Part shown: piece by piece, positions 11,423 through 23,511 of the stretch
Position numbering within the stretch: position 1 is the first letter of the stretch
How the letters are laid out: each line of letters starts with the position of its first letter
Origin: Linanthus parryae
Lineage: Eukaryota > Streptophyta > Magnoliopsida > Ericales > Polemoniaceae
Assembly: GCA_023055425.1 (NCBI GenBank)
Contig: JALGPY010000007.1
Span: 22,206,001 to 22,270,000, forward strand
Reading direction: 5' to 3'
DNA: 64,000 bases
Translations under genes and position numbers: made by a program
The notes under the pieces: generated by a model
Database searches by the model: none
What the model saw: only the letters and a program-made list of their open reading frames with translations
Told to the model about the DNA's origin: nothing

Positions 11423-12662
11423 AGTTTGCTGTTCTTCCGGTTGCTAACTGTGAGTGTTTTATTGAATTAATAGAAAGAATATATGTTTGGAAAGTTAGTA
11501 GTATTATTGTTCGCTTCTCACGGAATCTTCAGATTTCTGTGATGGTTATCTCCAATTCGCTAATAGAAATGTGTCATTTTTTACTGATACTATCAACATT
11601 TTGCTACTTAAGCATTCCACTAACATAGGAAACAGCATAAATATTGGGTTATAATTGGTTCTTCGACAATCTAGTCGGTCACATGTATAAAAAACATCTC
11701 TACGAATAATCAAAATCTGCAGGGATCGATGACTGTGTACCTTGCAAAGTGGTTGCATTTGCATGAACGTGCCATGATATTGCCGGTGTTCTGACATTTC
11801 TACTATTCGTAGAACTTCTCCTGAGGTTCTTGATCTGAACTTCTGAAGCGTGGATTATTGACTAACAACATTTGTGTATAGCATTCACATGCTCCGATTT
11901 TATTGGAACTATTTTGTGAATTTGAATATTTCATACTCAATATGGAGCATTGACTAACAATTCTACTAATATGTTGCAATCATAAAAAGTATTACTAGGA
12001 ATCCCCCCAAAAAGCATAAAAGTAATCAGTATTTCTTGGTTCTCATGTACCTAAAGTATAAGATCTGTTGGATTTGGAATGCAATAGATTGAGATGTAAC
12101 TATAGACGAGTCGTCTGCGGAAACTGAAGTAATAAATGATATTTGTACTATATGTCCCACAAAATTTGAACGAAACATATATTTCAAAACTTTGGCGGAT
12201 ACCAATCTGCCATCAACCGTTATTGTTGGTAAATCCGTGAATGACAAGCTGTCTTAATCATATTGATACATGGGAGAACTTAAGACCACTTTTGGGTTCG
12301 AAACATTTATTACTGATTCCTCCGGTTGGTAAAGCGCCTAACTCACGAGTATCGTTCTTGCATGTGGAATTCATTGATTAAATTCGTCCACTTATGGTAA
12401 TTCTGATTCCCTTGTCATAGATTATTTTGTTCTTATTTGTATGCGGAAACTTGGGCTTAACTGCAGTGAGATTCACCTTTGTTTAGAATGTGAAGAATCT
12501 ACGGAAGTACGACTTAAGAAATAAGAATTGCAGAGTGTCAATAAGTCTGTAAGGTAAGATGGATACCTGAGATGGCACCAGGTTATGCCCAAAACTGGCA
12601 CAGGATCCATCTTGTAATCACACGGGGTGCCCCGTCTCTGACCGCCCAGTCTAACTCTAACC
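11423..12662. other. Downstream region, no gene recognised
   Basis: This holds the presumed 3' untranslated region of the GOST gene and AT-rich intergenic DNA. Several short open frames lack codon structure or known motifs. Confidence 0.5.
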
Positions 12663-13148
12663 TAGAGCTGTCAAATGGGGCTGCCGGCCCGAACCGTTGG
12701 AGGACTGCCGGATCGGTCCTACCGGCTGGAACCCCAGGCCTCGGCCCACTGGACTGTACCCCTTGAGCCGGACATGTTCAGGGCTGCCGGATCGGTCCTA
12801 CCGGCTGGAACCCCAGGCCTCGGCCCACTGGACTGTACCCCTTGAGCCGGACATGTTCAGGGCAGGCCGGGCCAGACCATCGTCTTTTTAATGTATATAT
12901 ATTATTTTAAAAATATAATACAATCATAGTAAAAATAATTTTCCCTCTAACGGGCTAGGAGGCCGTGTTCAGGGGCTGGTTCTGGGGCAGGCTGGGCCGG
13001 TTCTGGTCCTTTCTACATTGTGGGAGGGGCCAGCGCTTCCGATATCTTGGACTCAATCTGGACCATGGGGAGGGTGGCCTAGGTCCTGTTCAGGATCACA
13101 GTGGGTTTAGGCCAGTTCAGCCTTGGAACAGTCCATTTGACATTTCTA
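12663..13148. mobile_element. hAT-like non-autonomous element (tentative)
   Basis: The left end TAGAGCTGTCAAATGG pairs with the right end CCATTTGACATTTCTA as imperfect inverted repeats, the arrangement typical of short hAT elements full of GGCC words in plants. I could not find an 8-base target duplication, so borders may be off. It contains the tandem repeat at 12705-12862. Confidence 0.5.
12705..12862. repeat. Two perfect-looking 79-base tandem units
   Basis: The unit starting CTGCCGGATCGGTCCTACCG at 12705 repeats at 12784 with no obvious difference through GGACATGTTCAGGGC. It is GC-rich and sits inside the hAT-like element. Confidence 0.9.
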
Positions 13149-13149
13149 C

Positions 13150-16066
13150 CTTGTTGCCATTTTTCGGCTACCCAACAGCTTTCTTTCAGCCAAATCACCT
13201 AAGTTACAGGAACGGGATCGCGGAACGCCATGCCCTATGGAAAGGCTTCTTTGATAATTTTATAGGGGTTTTACCATTTTCCAGAAACCATGAAGTATAA
13301 AACATCTCTATACATACAATATTTAGAAGTCAATACTCTAAAAATATAACATATCTAAATTTAATTTTCCCTTATACATAGATACTGGGATCGCCAAATC
13401 AAGCGATATGAATCGCTGGTGTTCCACATTTCCGAACGCGCGAGCCGATTCGCAATTAGCGGGGGTACAAATGAATTGTGGTAACACGGTGAATCACCCT
13501 TGTTACACCCCATCACAACTCTAGTGTCAGTTTTCCTCCACTTACTGGCTTTCACCTATACGACCTTGAAGTCCAGATTCCAGAATTGTGACCTGAGTTC
13601 AACATTAAACCAAATGAAACAAAAGCACGGGGTAATGCTAAATTATGGTGGAGGGTGGCTGTCGTGTGGAAAATATGTTTTCCTTTTGTGCTTGGTGTCT
13701 ATGTTATGGAGGCGAGACGTGGACAAGTGGGCTGGGGGAGGACCTATGTTGTGTCCCTTGGGGTCACATGCCCCCACCCAGTTTCTTTATCCTATTACTA
13801 CTATTTTCCAGAATTCCAAGGATTTAATCAGTAAGGCCCTCATGAATATGACTAAATGACCCGCGTGTTTGGAAGGTGGAAAGTGTGACTCCTCCAGTTA
13901 TTACACTAGAGCCCTCGGTTTGTAAACCCAATTTTCTATTGTTCTATCCAATCTGCGGGAAGGTGTATTTTTCTGTGATTTTGCAGGATGATTCTCAAGC
14001 ATAAGATGCAAAGAGAGGTGTCCTGGAGGTGGTTGTCTCATGGACTGGTCATGTTGCATTCTCAAATACACCAGGAAATGTAACAGGAAGCTGCTCAATG
14101 ATCAATACTCTGACCTATCCTATGAGATACTTAATAAATGTCCTCATTAAAGATTTACCAAATGTTTCAACAATTTCAAGAATACTTCAAGAACTCGTGA
14201 TTTTACAGTGTAAAAATAGCCTTAACTGATGTCTGTTAATTCAAATGATATGTGTCATAGTTTCTTTTTCAGTGATGTCATCTCATTTCTTTCAATTAAT
14301 CACAACTATCCAGTTTAAACCTGTGAGTTTGGCATCGTTTAGAGGTGCTGCTTACTTACATTGACTAGTCTTTGCAAGAAGATCCAGCAGTTCCATTATA
14401 TTAACAATATTTTTAGTATATTTTTTAACATTGTTCAAGTCATGCTTGTGTGTATTTTACGAACTTATTTTTATGCCTGAAACATTGTTCATTCTCGTGA
14501 GTCTCGGTAAAAGTGTCATTTATTGGCATGAGCTCACAGCTAACTGTTATCTTAGGTTGATAATGAGTAGTATGCTATTTTACATTTCTTTTTCCTCGTG
14601 TATGTATGTGGGCGAAAAGTTTCCTGTCATAGGAGAAGAGAATAATTACCATCATTTGGAGGGTTTTTGTGTGCTGCAAATACAGTGCGCTGGTTATGGA
14701 GGCTAGAGGAGATTAGAAAATGCTCAAGTGTCGCTGGTGCTATTTACGCTTCCAACTTTATGCTCAAGCCTTTTAGGTGATGACCAAAATTTCTTATGGC
14801 TCTGGCTGATGAAGAAAAACCCTATGTAAGTACGATTATCAACATTTGATTCTCAATATATTCGAAGTAGATTAGCATAGTGTTGCTGGGATTGATCTTA
14901 TCTCATCCCTTTTGATAATTAGTTAACCACGCAAAGTGTTTGTGGCACTATTGCTCGTCTAGATTTCAGTTTCTTCAATTTTGCTTTTTCTCAGTTGATT
15001 ACTCTTTCGAATAGTTTTCAAGAGCCCAAAGTGGAGAATTACACCGACATGGAAATTATTATACGAGAAAAGTTTCTTCTCTTAAGTGCCTTTGTTTTTG
15101 CTCAAATAAAGTACTACGACTTTCTAATTAATAGTGGCATGCTAGAATGATTAAGAAACTGCTGGGCATTGTTTTGCTGTCCATGCTTCATTTACACTCA
15201 AATGCCTTGCATATGTTTATGAAACTTCACTCCTATGATATCTCTTTGTTGAAGCCATCATTGTTCTGTTATCATTTCACTCTGCATCATCACAAGTGAG
15301 TTGGAGGAATTAGTGGCATATTTGGTTGTGAACATTATTTCCTCAAGTAGCATATCTGCAATTCTAATTTGTTACTTATTTAAACCATGATTGAAAGCAA
15401 TACCAAACATGGTTATCCCCGTCGCAAATCGCCATGATTAACAATTTACAGTCCTAAGCCTCTCACAATAGGATTGTTGCAGAAGAAGGAAAAATAAAGA
15501 CCAAAATTTGAGAACAACCAACCTCTTTACCTAAACTCCACCAGCATCAACCTCCCCAACAACCACCGCTTCCTACGAAAACCTAATGAAAAGAAAAAGA
15601 GGTTATTAGTGCTTGGACCCCTTGGATTCATGATCATTGTTCTGTCTTCTCCTACCATCGTGGCAGTGGCGGAGCCACCGTGTGGCACGGTGACATACGT
15701 GCCTTCCCTAATTTTGAAAAACTTCACTACTATCCCTATTTTAAACAGAAATTCTCAATGACGTCCTTAGTAAACCTACAAAAGTGCCCCACCAAATAGG
15801 GATAGAACTTACAAGTATTACAGTATCTCTTAACCTATCTGGAAAAGTTACCGGGGTGGTAAAAACTTAGTCTTTTTTGCTGAAAGCACAGATTAGAATT
15901 GCAGAGAAGAGTTTCACATCAGCATGCCTGATAAACCAACTTTACAAAAAACCCATTTGGACAACTTATTGATATCAAATCCAAGGAAGATACATGCATT
16001 GTAGGGATCTAAACTACAGTACTACACAACCAAAACATGTCCTAAGACACAAAACATATGTTACTA
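13150..16066. other. Long stretch without a recognised gene
   Basis: Open frames here are short and show no domain. At about 15663-15720 the words GTGGCGGAGCCACC and AATTTTGAAAAAC resemble the end of a plant transposon, but no partner end was found. A TTTTCAG-type acceptor and pyrimidine tracts occur near 14270 without a supporting coding frame. Confidence 0.4.
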
Positions 16067-16513
16067 CTACTCCACAACATCAACAGTTGCAGTGCAAGAC
16101 AGTAGCCTATGAAAGATAGCGCAAAGGGTAGCACACGACACCTCCTTGATCCTCCTCGCCGTTGTGTACCTCCTCCTCTTCCTCTCCGCCTTCTTTTTAT
16201 CTCTCTTCCCTCGGACTACTCTCTCTTTGACTCTATCAAAGCACTTCTTGGTCCGCTCTGGGACCGTCTCTTCTCTAGAGAAAGTGTAACTCCTGAGGTA
16301 CAATTGCCTGCAGGATATGCTGTCCACCACCCTTGGGTGCTGCTGGGCCGGGCGGTTACCTCTTCCCACTGCCTGCCTCACGAACTCGGCGTCGGATTCC
16401 GGCCACTTGTAGAGGTTGACGTAGGTGGCTCTTACGGGGACTCTCGCGTCGTTAACCGCGCAAGAGTTGGAGATACAAACAGAGCTCATTTCCTGCAACT
16501 CTCTCTCTGTCAC
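16067..16513 (-). CDS. Conserved-looking small protein of unknown function
   Basis: A clean 148-codon single-exon frame on the minus strand. The N-terminus is MTERELQEMSSVCISN; a central block reads YVNLYKWPESDAEFVR and YLRSYTFSREE; a basic Lys/Arg-rich stretch (residues about 88-118) follows; the C-terminus ends CAIFHRLLSCTATVDVVE. The composition looks strongly coding and I believe homologues exist in other plants as a family without assigned function, but I cannot name it. No signal peptide or membrane segment is visible. Segment X copy 1 starts about 100 bases upstream of the start codon, so its promoter abuts duplicated DNA. Confidence 0.7.
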   Translation of the reverse strand: MTERELQEMSSVCISNSCAVNDARVPVRATYVNLYKWPESDAEFVRQAVGRGNRPAQQHPRVVDSISCRQLYLRSYTFSREETVPERTKKCFDRVKERVVRGKRDKKKAERKRRRYTTARRIKEVSCATLCAIFHRLLSCTATVDVVE

Positions 16514-17199
16514 TGGAAGTTCAGATTTTTGTTTGGGGGATTTATGGGTAACTATTTATTTCTAACAAGGCTTAGATTGTAAGAAAAGATACCTCTAAAG
16601 ACAGAAAAGGAGAGGGGTTTATGATGGGTTTTGTGTAAATTAGCATCATTGGCAATGACTGTTTTCTTCCCATCTGTTTGTGGTGGTGGTAGGCAAACAG
16701 TGTGGAAGCTATCATAGCCCTCAGCCCCACCTTCAATAAGAAATTGGCATTCACAGATGGGTTTTACTGACCAAAACACCCTTGTTTGATTTTCTTCCTT
16801 TGTGATTTGTTAAAGCTAATATGGTATTTCACCTTCAATTCTCGACAAATCTTTTAAGAATGCACTGTTTTGAATAGATTTAAGACGTACTTTTTTCCTG
16901 TAAAGTGACCAATGTCATGGTATACCAACATGGCATATAGTGTTCTGTATCATTCAGCGAACATGAATTGATTGAGATACTACATCGCGGAGATTAAGAA
17001 ACAAGGAGATACGCTTTTTTGTTAAGACTGCAATCAAAACAAAACAAAACAGAATTGGCTGTTGCTAACTAAGAGCGAGGAAAAATACTGTTAAATTGAA
17101 ATGATTTACGTAACAAAGATGAATTTCATGGAGATACCCGGAAACAAAACTTGAGAGCTAGTTGGGAATACACATTGGGGTGGTGCTAAACTAAACTTT

Positions 17200-17760
17200 T
17201 GATGCGAGCACTAGCCAAAGAGAAAGCCAATGTGGAGTACTGGTCCGCCTGTGCAAAGAAGGCAGAAGGTCAAGCTACGAAGTGCTCGGTTGAGTTGCAG
17301 GGTGTGGGCGAGCATTCCATCCAGGTTGAGGCTTGAAGATGTTCAAAGAATGGAAGACTAATGAAATGGAGAAATGGGACTTGAGGTCCCTCCTCTATAG
17401 GATTATCGAGTGGGGGTGAAGCTTGCCAAGGGTTCCGGATGTTTCTTCTGACCCAGTCGCCTTCGAGGCTAAGTTCGGATACAAGCCGTTCCCTTCAAGT
17501 GCGATAACTGGACCTTTCCTGTCGCGTACGTCTTGCATCATCCACGTACGATGTATGCGCTGTGTATGACTCGCTGCTAGCAAGCAGTAGAAAGGTTCAA
17601 TAGGACCTTGATAAGGCTAACGAAACGATACGGTGCCATGAGTCTCACACCGAGGTGTTGATGCGAGAACTCGCTAAAGAGAAGGCCAATGAAGGCCAAT
17701 GTGGAGTACTGGTCCGCCTGTGCAAAGAAGGCGGAAGGTCATGCCTTCTAACTCTCTGGT
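17200..17760 (+). pseudogene. Coiled-coil gene fragment, partly duplicated
   Basis: The plus strand encodes a helical charged segment (AKEKANVEYWSACAKKAEG) followed by a Trp/Glu-rich region, with frameshifts. A second partial copy at 17660-17750 repeats the same start with a 10-base internal duplication (AATGAAGGCC). The homologous piece in X copy 2 is at 38032-38307. Origin could be a host coiled-coil gene or a retroelement gag; I cannot tell. Confidence 0.5.
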
Positions 17761-18077
17761 GACACTGTACACGTTCATAGCCGCAATTCTTGCTGAGCCT
17801 AGCAGCTTATCCGGGCACTTTCGACCTGCCATAATTAATTATCTCTTATCATAATACACTTTAAATATCTCGGGGCACATTTCCCCATAAACTTGAATCA
17901 CTGCACCAAGCCACCAACCATGCTCTGCAACTACATGCTCATACCCTAACTACTTGTGGTATATTCATTCTTGTGTAAGTTCAATGTACATGTATTTCTT
18001 TGAATACGAAGTAGTATGCATGAAAATCGAAATTCATTGTGACATACATATATGTGAACAATTTGTTTTTTTAGAAT

Positions 18078-18150
18078 CACATTACACTGGGTTAGAACCC
18101 GGAACCTCATGCAGGGCTTCAAAAACTCTACCACTTAGCTAGCACCAATT
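18078..18150 (-). repeat. tRNA-derived SINE-like element
   Basis: On the minus strand an A-box-like TAGCTAAGTGGTAGAG and a B-box-like GGTTCTAACCC are spaced as in a tRNA. It is related to 38600-38672 and 53335-53402. It does not fold into a full tRNA by eye, so it is called a SINE-like head. Confidence 0.6.
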
Positions 18151-18399
18151 TGCCACCAATATGCCACATGTGAACAATATAATGCAGGCAACATTTATCT
18201 CTTTGTACCAGCTGTCTATAACTTTGTGGATTCTGTAAAAACACATTTAGGAAGCTTATATACCAATTTATAAATTATAGTATAAATTGGTATATAATCT
18301 TTGTAAATTTATCTCTATAAATATTGAACAAGTACAAAACTTTTAATTAGAGTTAAAAGTTGCAATATATAACCTTTCAGGAAAAAAAACTAGCCATAT

Positions 18400-18790
18400 A
18401 TAAGTAGCGTCGGGATCTGGAGATGCAACAGCTAGAATATGGTCGATTGAGAATATTAGCTTATGGATCTAGAATGCATAGTAAACTGTCAAATGTCCTC
18501 GTTCTGAAGCATGGTAATGAGAAAAACCAAAATGTCACAACTGTTGACTGGAATGGGTAAGGAACGCTGCTCGCAACAGGTTCATATGATGGGCTAGCTA
18601 AAATCTGGACAGCTGATGGGATTAAGTGTACGCTATTGCCTTCAGTCCAGATGGCGAATATCTGGCAGGTGGAGCACTGGACAAATCAGTACTTGTTTGG
18701 TCTGTCAAAGCGAGCAAGATACCCGGACGGCGGAGGTATATATGACATCTGCTGGAATAAGGAAGGCGACAAGATTAGGTGCATCATTGC
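18400..18790 (+). pseudogene. HOS15-like WD40 gene fragment
   Basis: The plus strand encodes pieces of a WD40 protein close to plant HOS15 (TBL1-like histone-deacetylation repressor): SGSGDATARIWSIEN, then VLVLKHGNEKNQNVTTVDWN, a stop, GTLLATGSYDGLAKIW, then after a gap AFSPDGEYLAGGALDKS and VWSVKA. The blocks are in the right order but in different frames, one whole WD repeat is missing between them, and in-frame stops interrupt. No introns separate the blocks as expected in the gene, so it is either a decayed retrocopy or a collapsed exon set. It begins exactly where segment X ends. It cannot make a functional propeller. Confidence 0.75.
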
Positions 18791-18863
18791 AGCCTCATTT
18801 TATTCCTTTTTAAAATATCACTCAAGTAATGGACTTCAGGATGTAGGAAACTAAGCATTGGTA

Positions 18864-19130
18864 TAGTACCACTCCGTCCCAGCTCTTTCTTCCCATCTGA
18901 CTTTTTTGACTCGTATCTGGGTCACTTTGACCCGGTGATTTGGATAGCAAATGATACGATTTTTTGATAATTTTTTCACCATATTATAGAACACCTTTTA
19001 CTCTACAACACCTTGAAAAAATTATCAAAAAATTACATCGGTTTGCTATTCAAATCACCGGGTCAAAGTGACTCAGTGAGTAGTGACAAAAGTCAAATTG
19101 GGAAGAAAGAGCTGGGACAGAGTGGTACTA
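18864..19130. mobile_element. Stowaway-like MITE with long fold-back arms
   Basis: Ends read TAGTACCACTCCGTCCCAGC and, in reverse complement at the right, TAGTACCACTCTGTCCCAGC. The arms pair over about 110 bases each around a short loop at 18981-19012. The TA at each border fits the TA target of Tc1/mariner MITEs, and CTCCGTCCC resembles Stowaway ends. Confidence 0.8.
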
Positions 19131-19204
19131 AGAAGAGAATACAGAGATACGCTGGTGCTTTTAGTAACAGAGTTGGATTGCTAAATGATTCCATCATGTA
19201 TGCA

Positions 19205-19206
<2 letters not shown>

Positions 19207-19273
<67 letters not shown>

Positions 19274-19274
19274 T
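19207..19274. repeat. (AAT)n microsatellite
   Basis: About 22 uninterrupted AAT units next to the MITE. Long Asn or Tyr runs in translation are artefacts. Confidence 0.97.
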
Positions 19275-19439
19275 AAACAGCACGATGTGAGTCCCATGCA
19301 TATTTTTAAAAGACATTTTTAAGGAGATATTTTCAAAAGAGACATTTTTAGGAGACATTTTAAACCGTTGGATTACAGTTACATCATACATTATCATCCA
19401 TCGGATTAAAACTTCACAATCCCCTCAAAATTTATGCCT

Positions 19440-21327
19440 GGAACTACGTTAACCCTAATCAGAGACCACGACAACTCTCACTCGGACTGCCTCTCCTTCT
19501 CCCCGTCGCTTTTGTCGCCGTAGCTGTAGTCATCTCCCCCGTTTCCATGCCTCCTTCCCTGATTATGGCGTCATCGTGAATTTACGGAAAGTGTTCGTGT
19601 CTTTGTTGGTTTCAATATTGTTTCTCAGGTTCTTTGATTTCATTTTTTGACTCTTTGGTCGTCCTAGTGCAGTGTTTGCGGCTGTTGGGTTCTACCGGGA
19701 AGACTCCCTTTCTTGCCTTAGCTATTTGAGTTCTTCCTCTCTCTCAATGGCGGAAATCAGTAACAACGCTCGAAAGACACAGGAGGTCGACGTCCCGCTT
19801 CCCCTAACGGTAATGGTCGAACAACCCCGATGCCCGCTATATTTTACATGGGCACTAATTATGTGGGCTTTCATGGGTTACAGCTAGGCTTCATTTGCGA
19901 TTTTAACTGTGTCTGGTATGGGTATTCTTAATTTTAGGTACTGGTTCTCTGCTACGTAAACCTCAAATTGGGTATTCTTGAATTTAGGGTTACTGTATGT
20001 ATACTTCAAGTTGGGTATTACTATTTTGAGTTCTTTAGTACAATGGCTAGGTTATTGAAATTAATAACTCTTTTAATGAGAACATGTCTGATATTGAAAG
20101 AGCGAAACAATGGAACCATTATTCGCAAAACACCAGCATCGTAATTCTCTTGAGATTTTGATACCGACTCAGAGAAATCGAGAGATCTACCCAGCAAGTA
20201 AATATAGTGCTGTCAGGAAATCTTATTTCAATGTGGGGAATATGGTTATGGCTAAAAGCAATGTAGACGATTGCTTGGTTAAAAATTGATTACCATAGCT
20301 GAGTATGCATAAAATGTTGAAGTGGACATCCTTAATTATCCTTTTCCCATTTTTGGATTGCTAAATTCATCTCCTTTAACAATAACCAAGTTGTAAGAAA
20401 AATATGATAGCAACCAGGTGTGGTGATGGATCGAGCATTGAGTTGTGTCTCCGATTGAAAGGGTTTCTTTGATGCCCATTTTCTCCCAGATAAATTTAGC
20501 GGATTATGATTTTTCCCGGTGATTATTCTGTTACTTCTTAGAAATCAAACACATTCAGAGTAGAGTAAAGGTAGTTGATTTTTTGCTATGTCTAAATATC
20601 TGATGCTTCAAGAAACCATAGAGATGAATCAAAGTGAGCAATGAGTCGAGGTGATTTATGTCAGTTTCGTGTGCATAATATTTTATTTTGGCGGTGTTTT
20701 GATCCAAGTCTTCTCTGTTTCAACTTTGTTTTGCGAGACTACTCATGCACGCTTCTATGCTTGCAGTGTGAAACACTCAAGCGCTGTCCAAATCGACAAC
20801 CGGGTGGCTTCCTATTTGGCTGTATTGGTTTGACAGAGAGCAAACTTCTTAGGTAGAACCCCTCCAGGAGGTAAAAATCTTTCTTCACATTTTTTTGGGG
20901 CTAATTTTTCGCATCTTAGCTTCATATTGGTGACTCGCAATATTCATATACAGCCGTAATCCCGTTTCGTCTCTTACCTTACATGTACACATAGTTTAAT
21001 TTAGGTTGCTCTATAAAACAGTGATGTTTCTTGTAATACATTTCAACAGATACTCGCTACTTTATTATTTGGACATTTCAATAGAGAATAGTGTCGTTAT
21101 CTTCTCTGGACATCGCAAAGTTCTTAGTATAGCCTAATATGCTCCCAAAGGTAACAATGAGAGTGATGGCCATATGTGAGCAACATTTTACTTTGGGAGC
21201 AGATCAAATATAAAAAATTGTCTTGGTTAGAGAATTGTATCATAATCTGTCTGGACATCTAAAATTTATATGTGTCTAATCTAAGTCATTGATTAATCTT
21301 GAGTTAGTATCATTGTAGGTTAGTAGT
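19440..21327 (+). other. Possible decayed plus-strand gene, unrecognised
   Basis: A leader-like CT-rich stretch (19470-19560) precedes an ATG at 19747 giving MAEISNNARKTQEVDVPLPL with a plausible donor (ACG|GTAATG). A possible exon at about 20767-20860 has a TTGCAG acceptor and reads VKHSSAVQIDNRVASYLAVL before a stop. The pieces may belong together, but I do not recognise the protein and cannot show an intact frame. Confidence 0.3.
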
Positions 21328-21844
21328 CATACTGAATTATAAAATTTTATTTTTGGGTAACACCATGACTGAGTCTGTCACATTCTCAATATTTTCCAAT
21401 GATCCTCGCCATTATTTAAATCTGGCTACAGGTTCCAACTGTGCTGGGAACTATGTTCAGTTGTTCACCCTTTAGAGTACCTTTATGCACTTCCGGTTTT
21501 CTCTACTTTGTCAAATGTTCCCCTGGTTCTTTTATTCTTCTACTAAAGGATATATGTAGAATGTTGCTCGAATAAAGTTGCAGTAACCGTATTACTAAGC
21601 TGTATACCCGCAGTGGGGCTTATTACACCATCTTTGATGTCTTTCACCATGTTTTATGTTTGTGAGATTGTTCTGATAATGGAACTACATAAATTGACAT
21701 CATAAAGAGATCCTCAATAAGCTTTCTGATGTTGTTTCTCCCTCATGTCATACATAGGTGGTACCTTTGTTGTCATCAAATGTGTTCTCTTCCCCTTAAG
21801 ATATTAGTTTCACTTGACAAGTACTATTTATTCAGGTATTAATG

Positions 21845-21846
<2 letters not shown>
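21328..21846. repeat. Direct repeat, copy A (about 519 bases)
   Basis: Nearly identical to 21877-22396. Differences seen are one inserted base (CCCCTTAAG versus CCCCTGTAAG) and one substitution (ATATTAG versus ATATTTG). Non-coding by eye. Confidence 0.95.

Positions 21847-21876
<30 letters not shown>
21847..21876. repeat. (AT)n run between the direct repeats
   Basis: About 15 AT units separate copies A and B and may have mediated the duplication by slippage or unequal exchange. Confidence 0.9.
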
Positions 21877-21878
<2 letters not shown>

Positions 21879-22396
21879 TACTGAATTATAAAATTTTATT
21901 TTTGGGTAACACCATGACTGAGTCTGTCACATTCTCAATATTTTCCAATGATCCTCGCCATTATTTAAATCTGGCTACAGGTTCCAACTGTGCTGGGAAC
22001 TATGTTCAGTTGTTCACCCTTTAGAGTACCTTTATGCACTTCCGGTTTTCTCTACTTTGTCAAATGTTCCCCTGGTTCTTTTATTCTTCTACTAAAGGAT
22101 ATATGTAGAATGTTGCTCGAATAAAGTTGCAGTAACCGTATTACTAAGCTGTATACCCGCAGTGGGGCTTATTACACCATCTTTGATGTCTTTCACCATG
22201 TTTTATGTTTGTGAGATTGTTCTGATAATGGAACTACATAAATTGACATCATAAAGAGATCCTCAATAAGCTTTCTGATGTTGTTTCTCCCTCATGTCAT
22301 ACATAGGTGGTACCTTTGTTGTCATCAAATGTGTTCTCTTCCCCTGTAAGATATTTGTTTCACTTGACAAGTACTATTTATTCAGGTATTAATGTA
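21877..22396. repeat. Direct repeat, copy B (about 520 bases)
   Basis: Second copy of the 21328 block, offset by 549-550 bases. After the end the sequence continues GATATTTGCATCAGG instead of the AT run. Confidence 0.95.
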
Positions 22397-23189
22397 AGAT
22401 ATTTGCATCAGGCCCGAAGTTACTTGCATGTATACTGTATTAAAGTGATTTTTGTGTTTTTGCATCAGGTGACTGTTAAGGTAAATATGATATGGAGATC
22501 AGAGGAAATTGATTCAATATTCTGGTAGTCGTTTCTAGATGTCAGATGGAGAAGATTGTGGGATCACTTCTATAAATTGTATCTCACTCCTTTGCTTCTT
22601 CTGGTATTTATGATCGAAGTAAATGCTAGACTAGGATAATCTAAGATGAAGATATGGAACTTTAGTATCCTGATCTTGATGGTGCACAGAAGTTTTCTAT
22701 ATGGACTATGTTTAAAAAGTCCAACAAATGCTTCAGTTTATGGTTGTACTTAAACGTATAGTACTAAACATGCATAACTTCTCGTGGTCCTAATACACAG
22801 AGCTACAAAGTAGGATAGTTTTTTCTTTTTGTTCAACTTACCATCCAGTATCAGCAACCAGTTAAATATTATTGATTGGGTCACTGAAATGTTCTTGGTT
22901 GGGCCGGAAGATTAGCGATACCATGGCTTTCATGTTCGAACTGTGTGTCATCCCTCGAGTCTATCTGTGTTCTCTTGATTCACCAGTTGTTTATCATGAT
23001 TATTATCAATTATGCATTGAACGAGATGCAAATTCTACACAAATGTATTGTAGCTTTACTTTTGTTCAATTTTGGAGAAAATTTCTTTGTTTCTCTATAT
23101 ATTTGCAATGATACACTATCATGCTGAAGTTATGTTATAGTTTTGCTCATGATTCTATTTGTCGTGCCTTTAAGTACGGGCAATACTTA
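22397..23189. other. AT-rich DNA without recognised gene
   Basis: Short open frames only. It ends at the TATATATAAG junction where segment Y begins. Confidence 0.45.
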
Positions 23190-23511
23190 GTATATATATA
23201 TAAGATTTATAATCTAGGATTAACAAATATATAATCTTATAAATGAAAAATCTTTAAAGAAAGGTTTAATTCCTAATTGTAACCCCTAGTATACCGAAAT
23301 TAGCTATTTGCAAACTCAATTGCAATAATATTATCTTATTGTAACTCGAAAACAAATTTGTTTAGTCCCGTTACGAAATTTCCGTTATCGACATGTACTC
23401 CATGACCTGACCCAAACAAGAACTCCATGCCCTATTTCCTCTAAACAAGAACCACCATCACCTGACCCAAATCAACGGAGCTCCATGACCACCATTTGTC
23501 ATCCACATTTT

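Larger units (their letters stand above)
16612..18395. repeat. Segment X, copy 1 (empty version)
   Basis: This segment matches 31359-38940 with the inserted elements removed, and 57352-57571. Shared landmarks are GTTTATGATGGGTTTTGTG, the GGTGGTGGTAGGCAAACAGT block, GATTTGTTAAAGCTAATATG, a coiled-coil gene fragment and a tRNA-like element. Here the Helitron site (GCATCATTGGCAATG) and the MULE B site (CACCTTCAATTCTC) are both unoccupied, which defines the insertions elsewhere. Confidence 0.85.

Noticed and set aside
12572..12891. Overlapping Pro/Gly-rich open frames
   Set aside because: They follow the 79-base tandem repeat in the hAT-like element and have no coding character.
16109..16582. 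Plus-strand open frame of 157 codons
   Set aside because: It overlaps the better minus-strand gene at 16067-16513 and has no recognisable features.
19013..19397. Poly-Asn and poly-Tyr open frames
   Set aside because: Produced by the AAT repeat on either strand.
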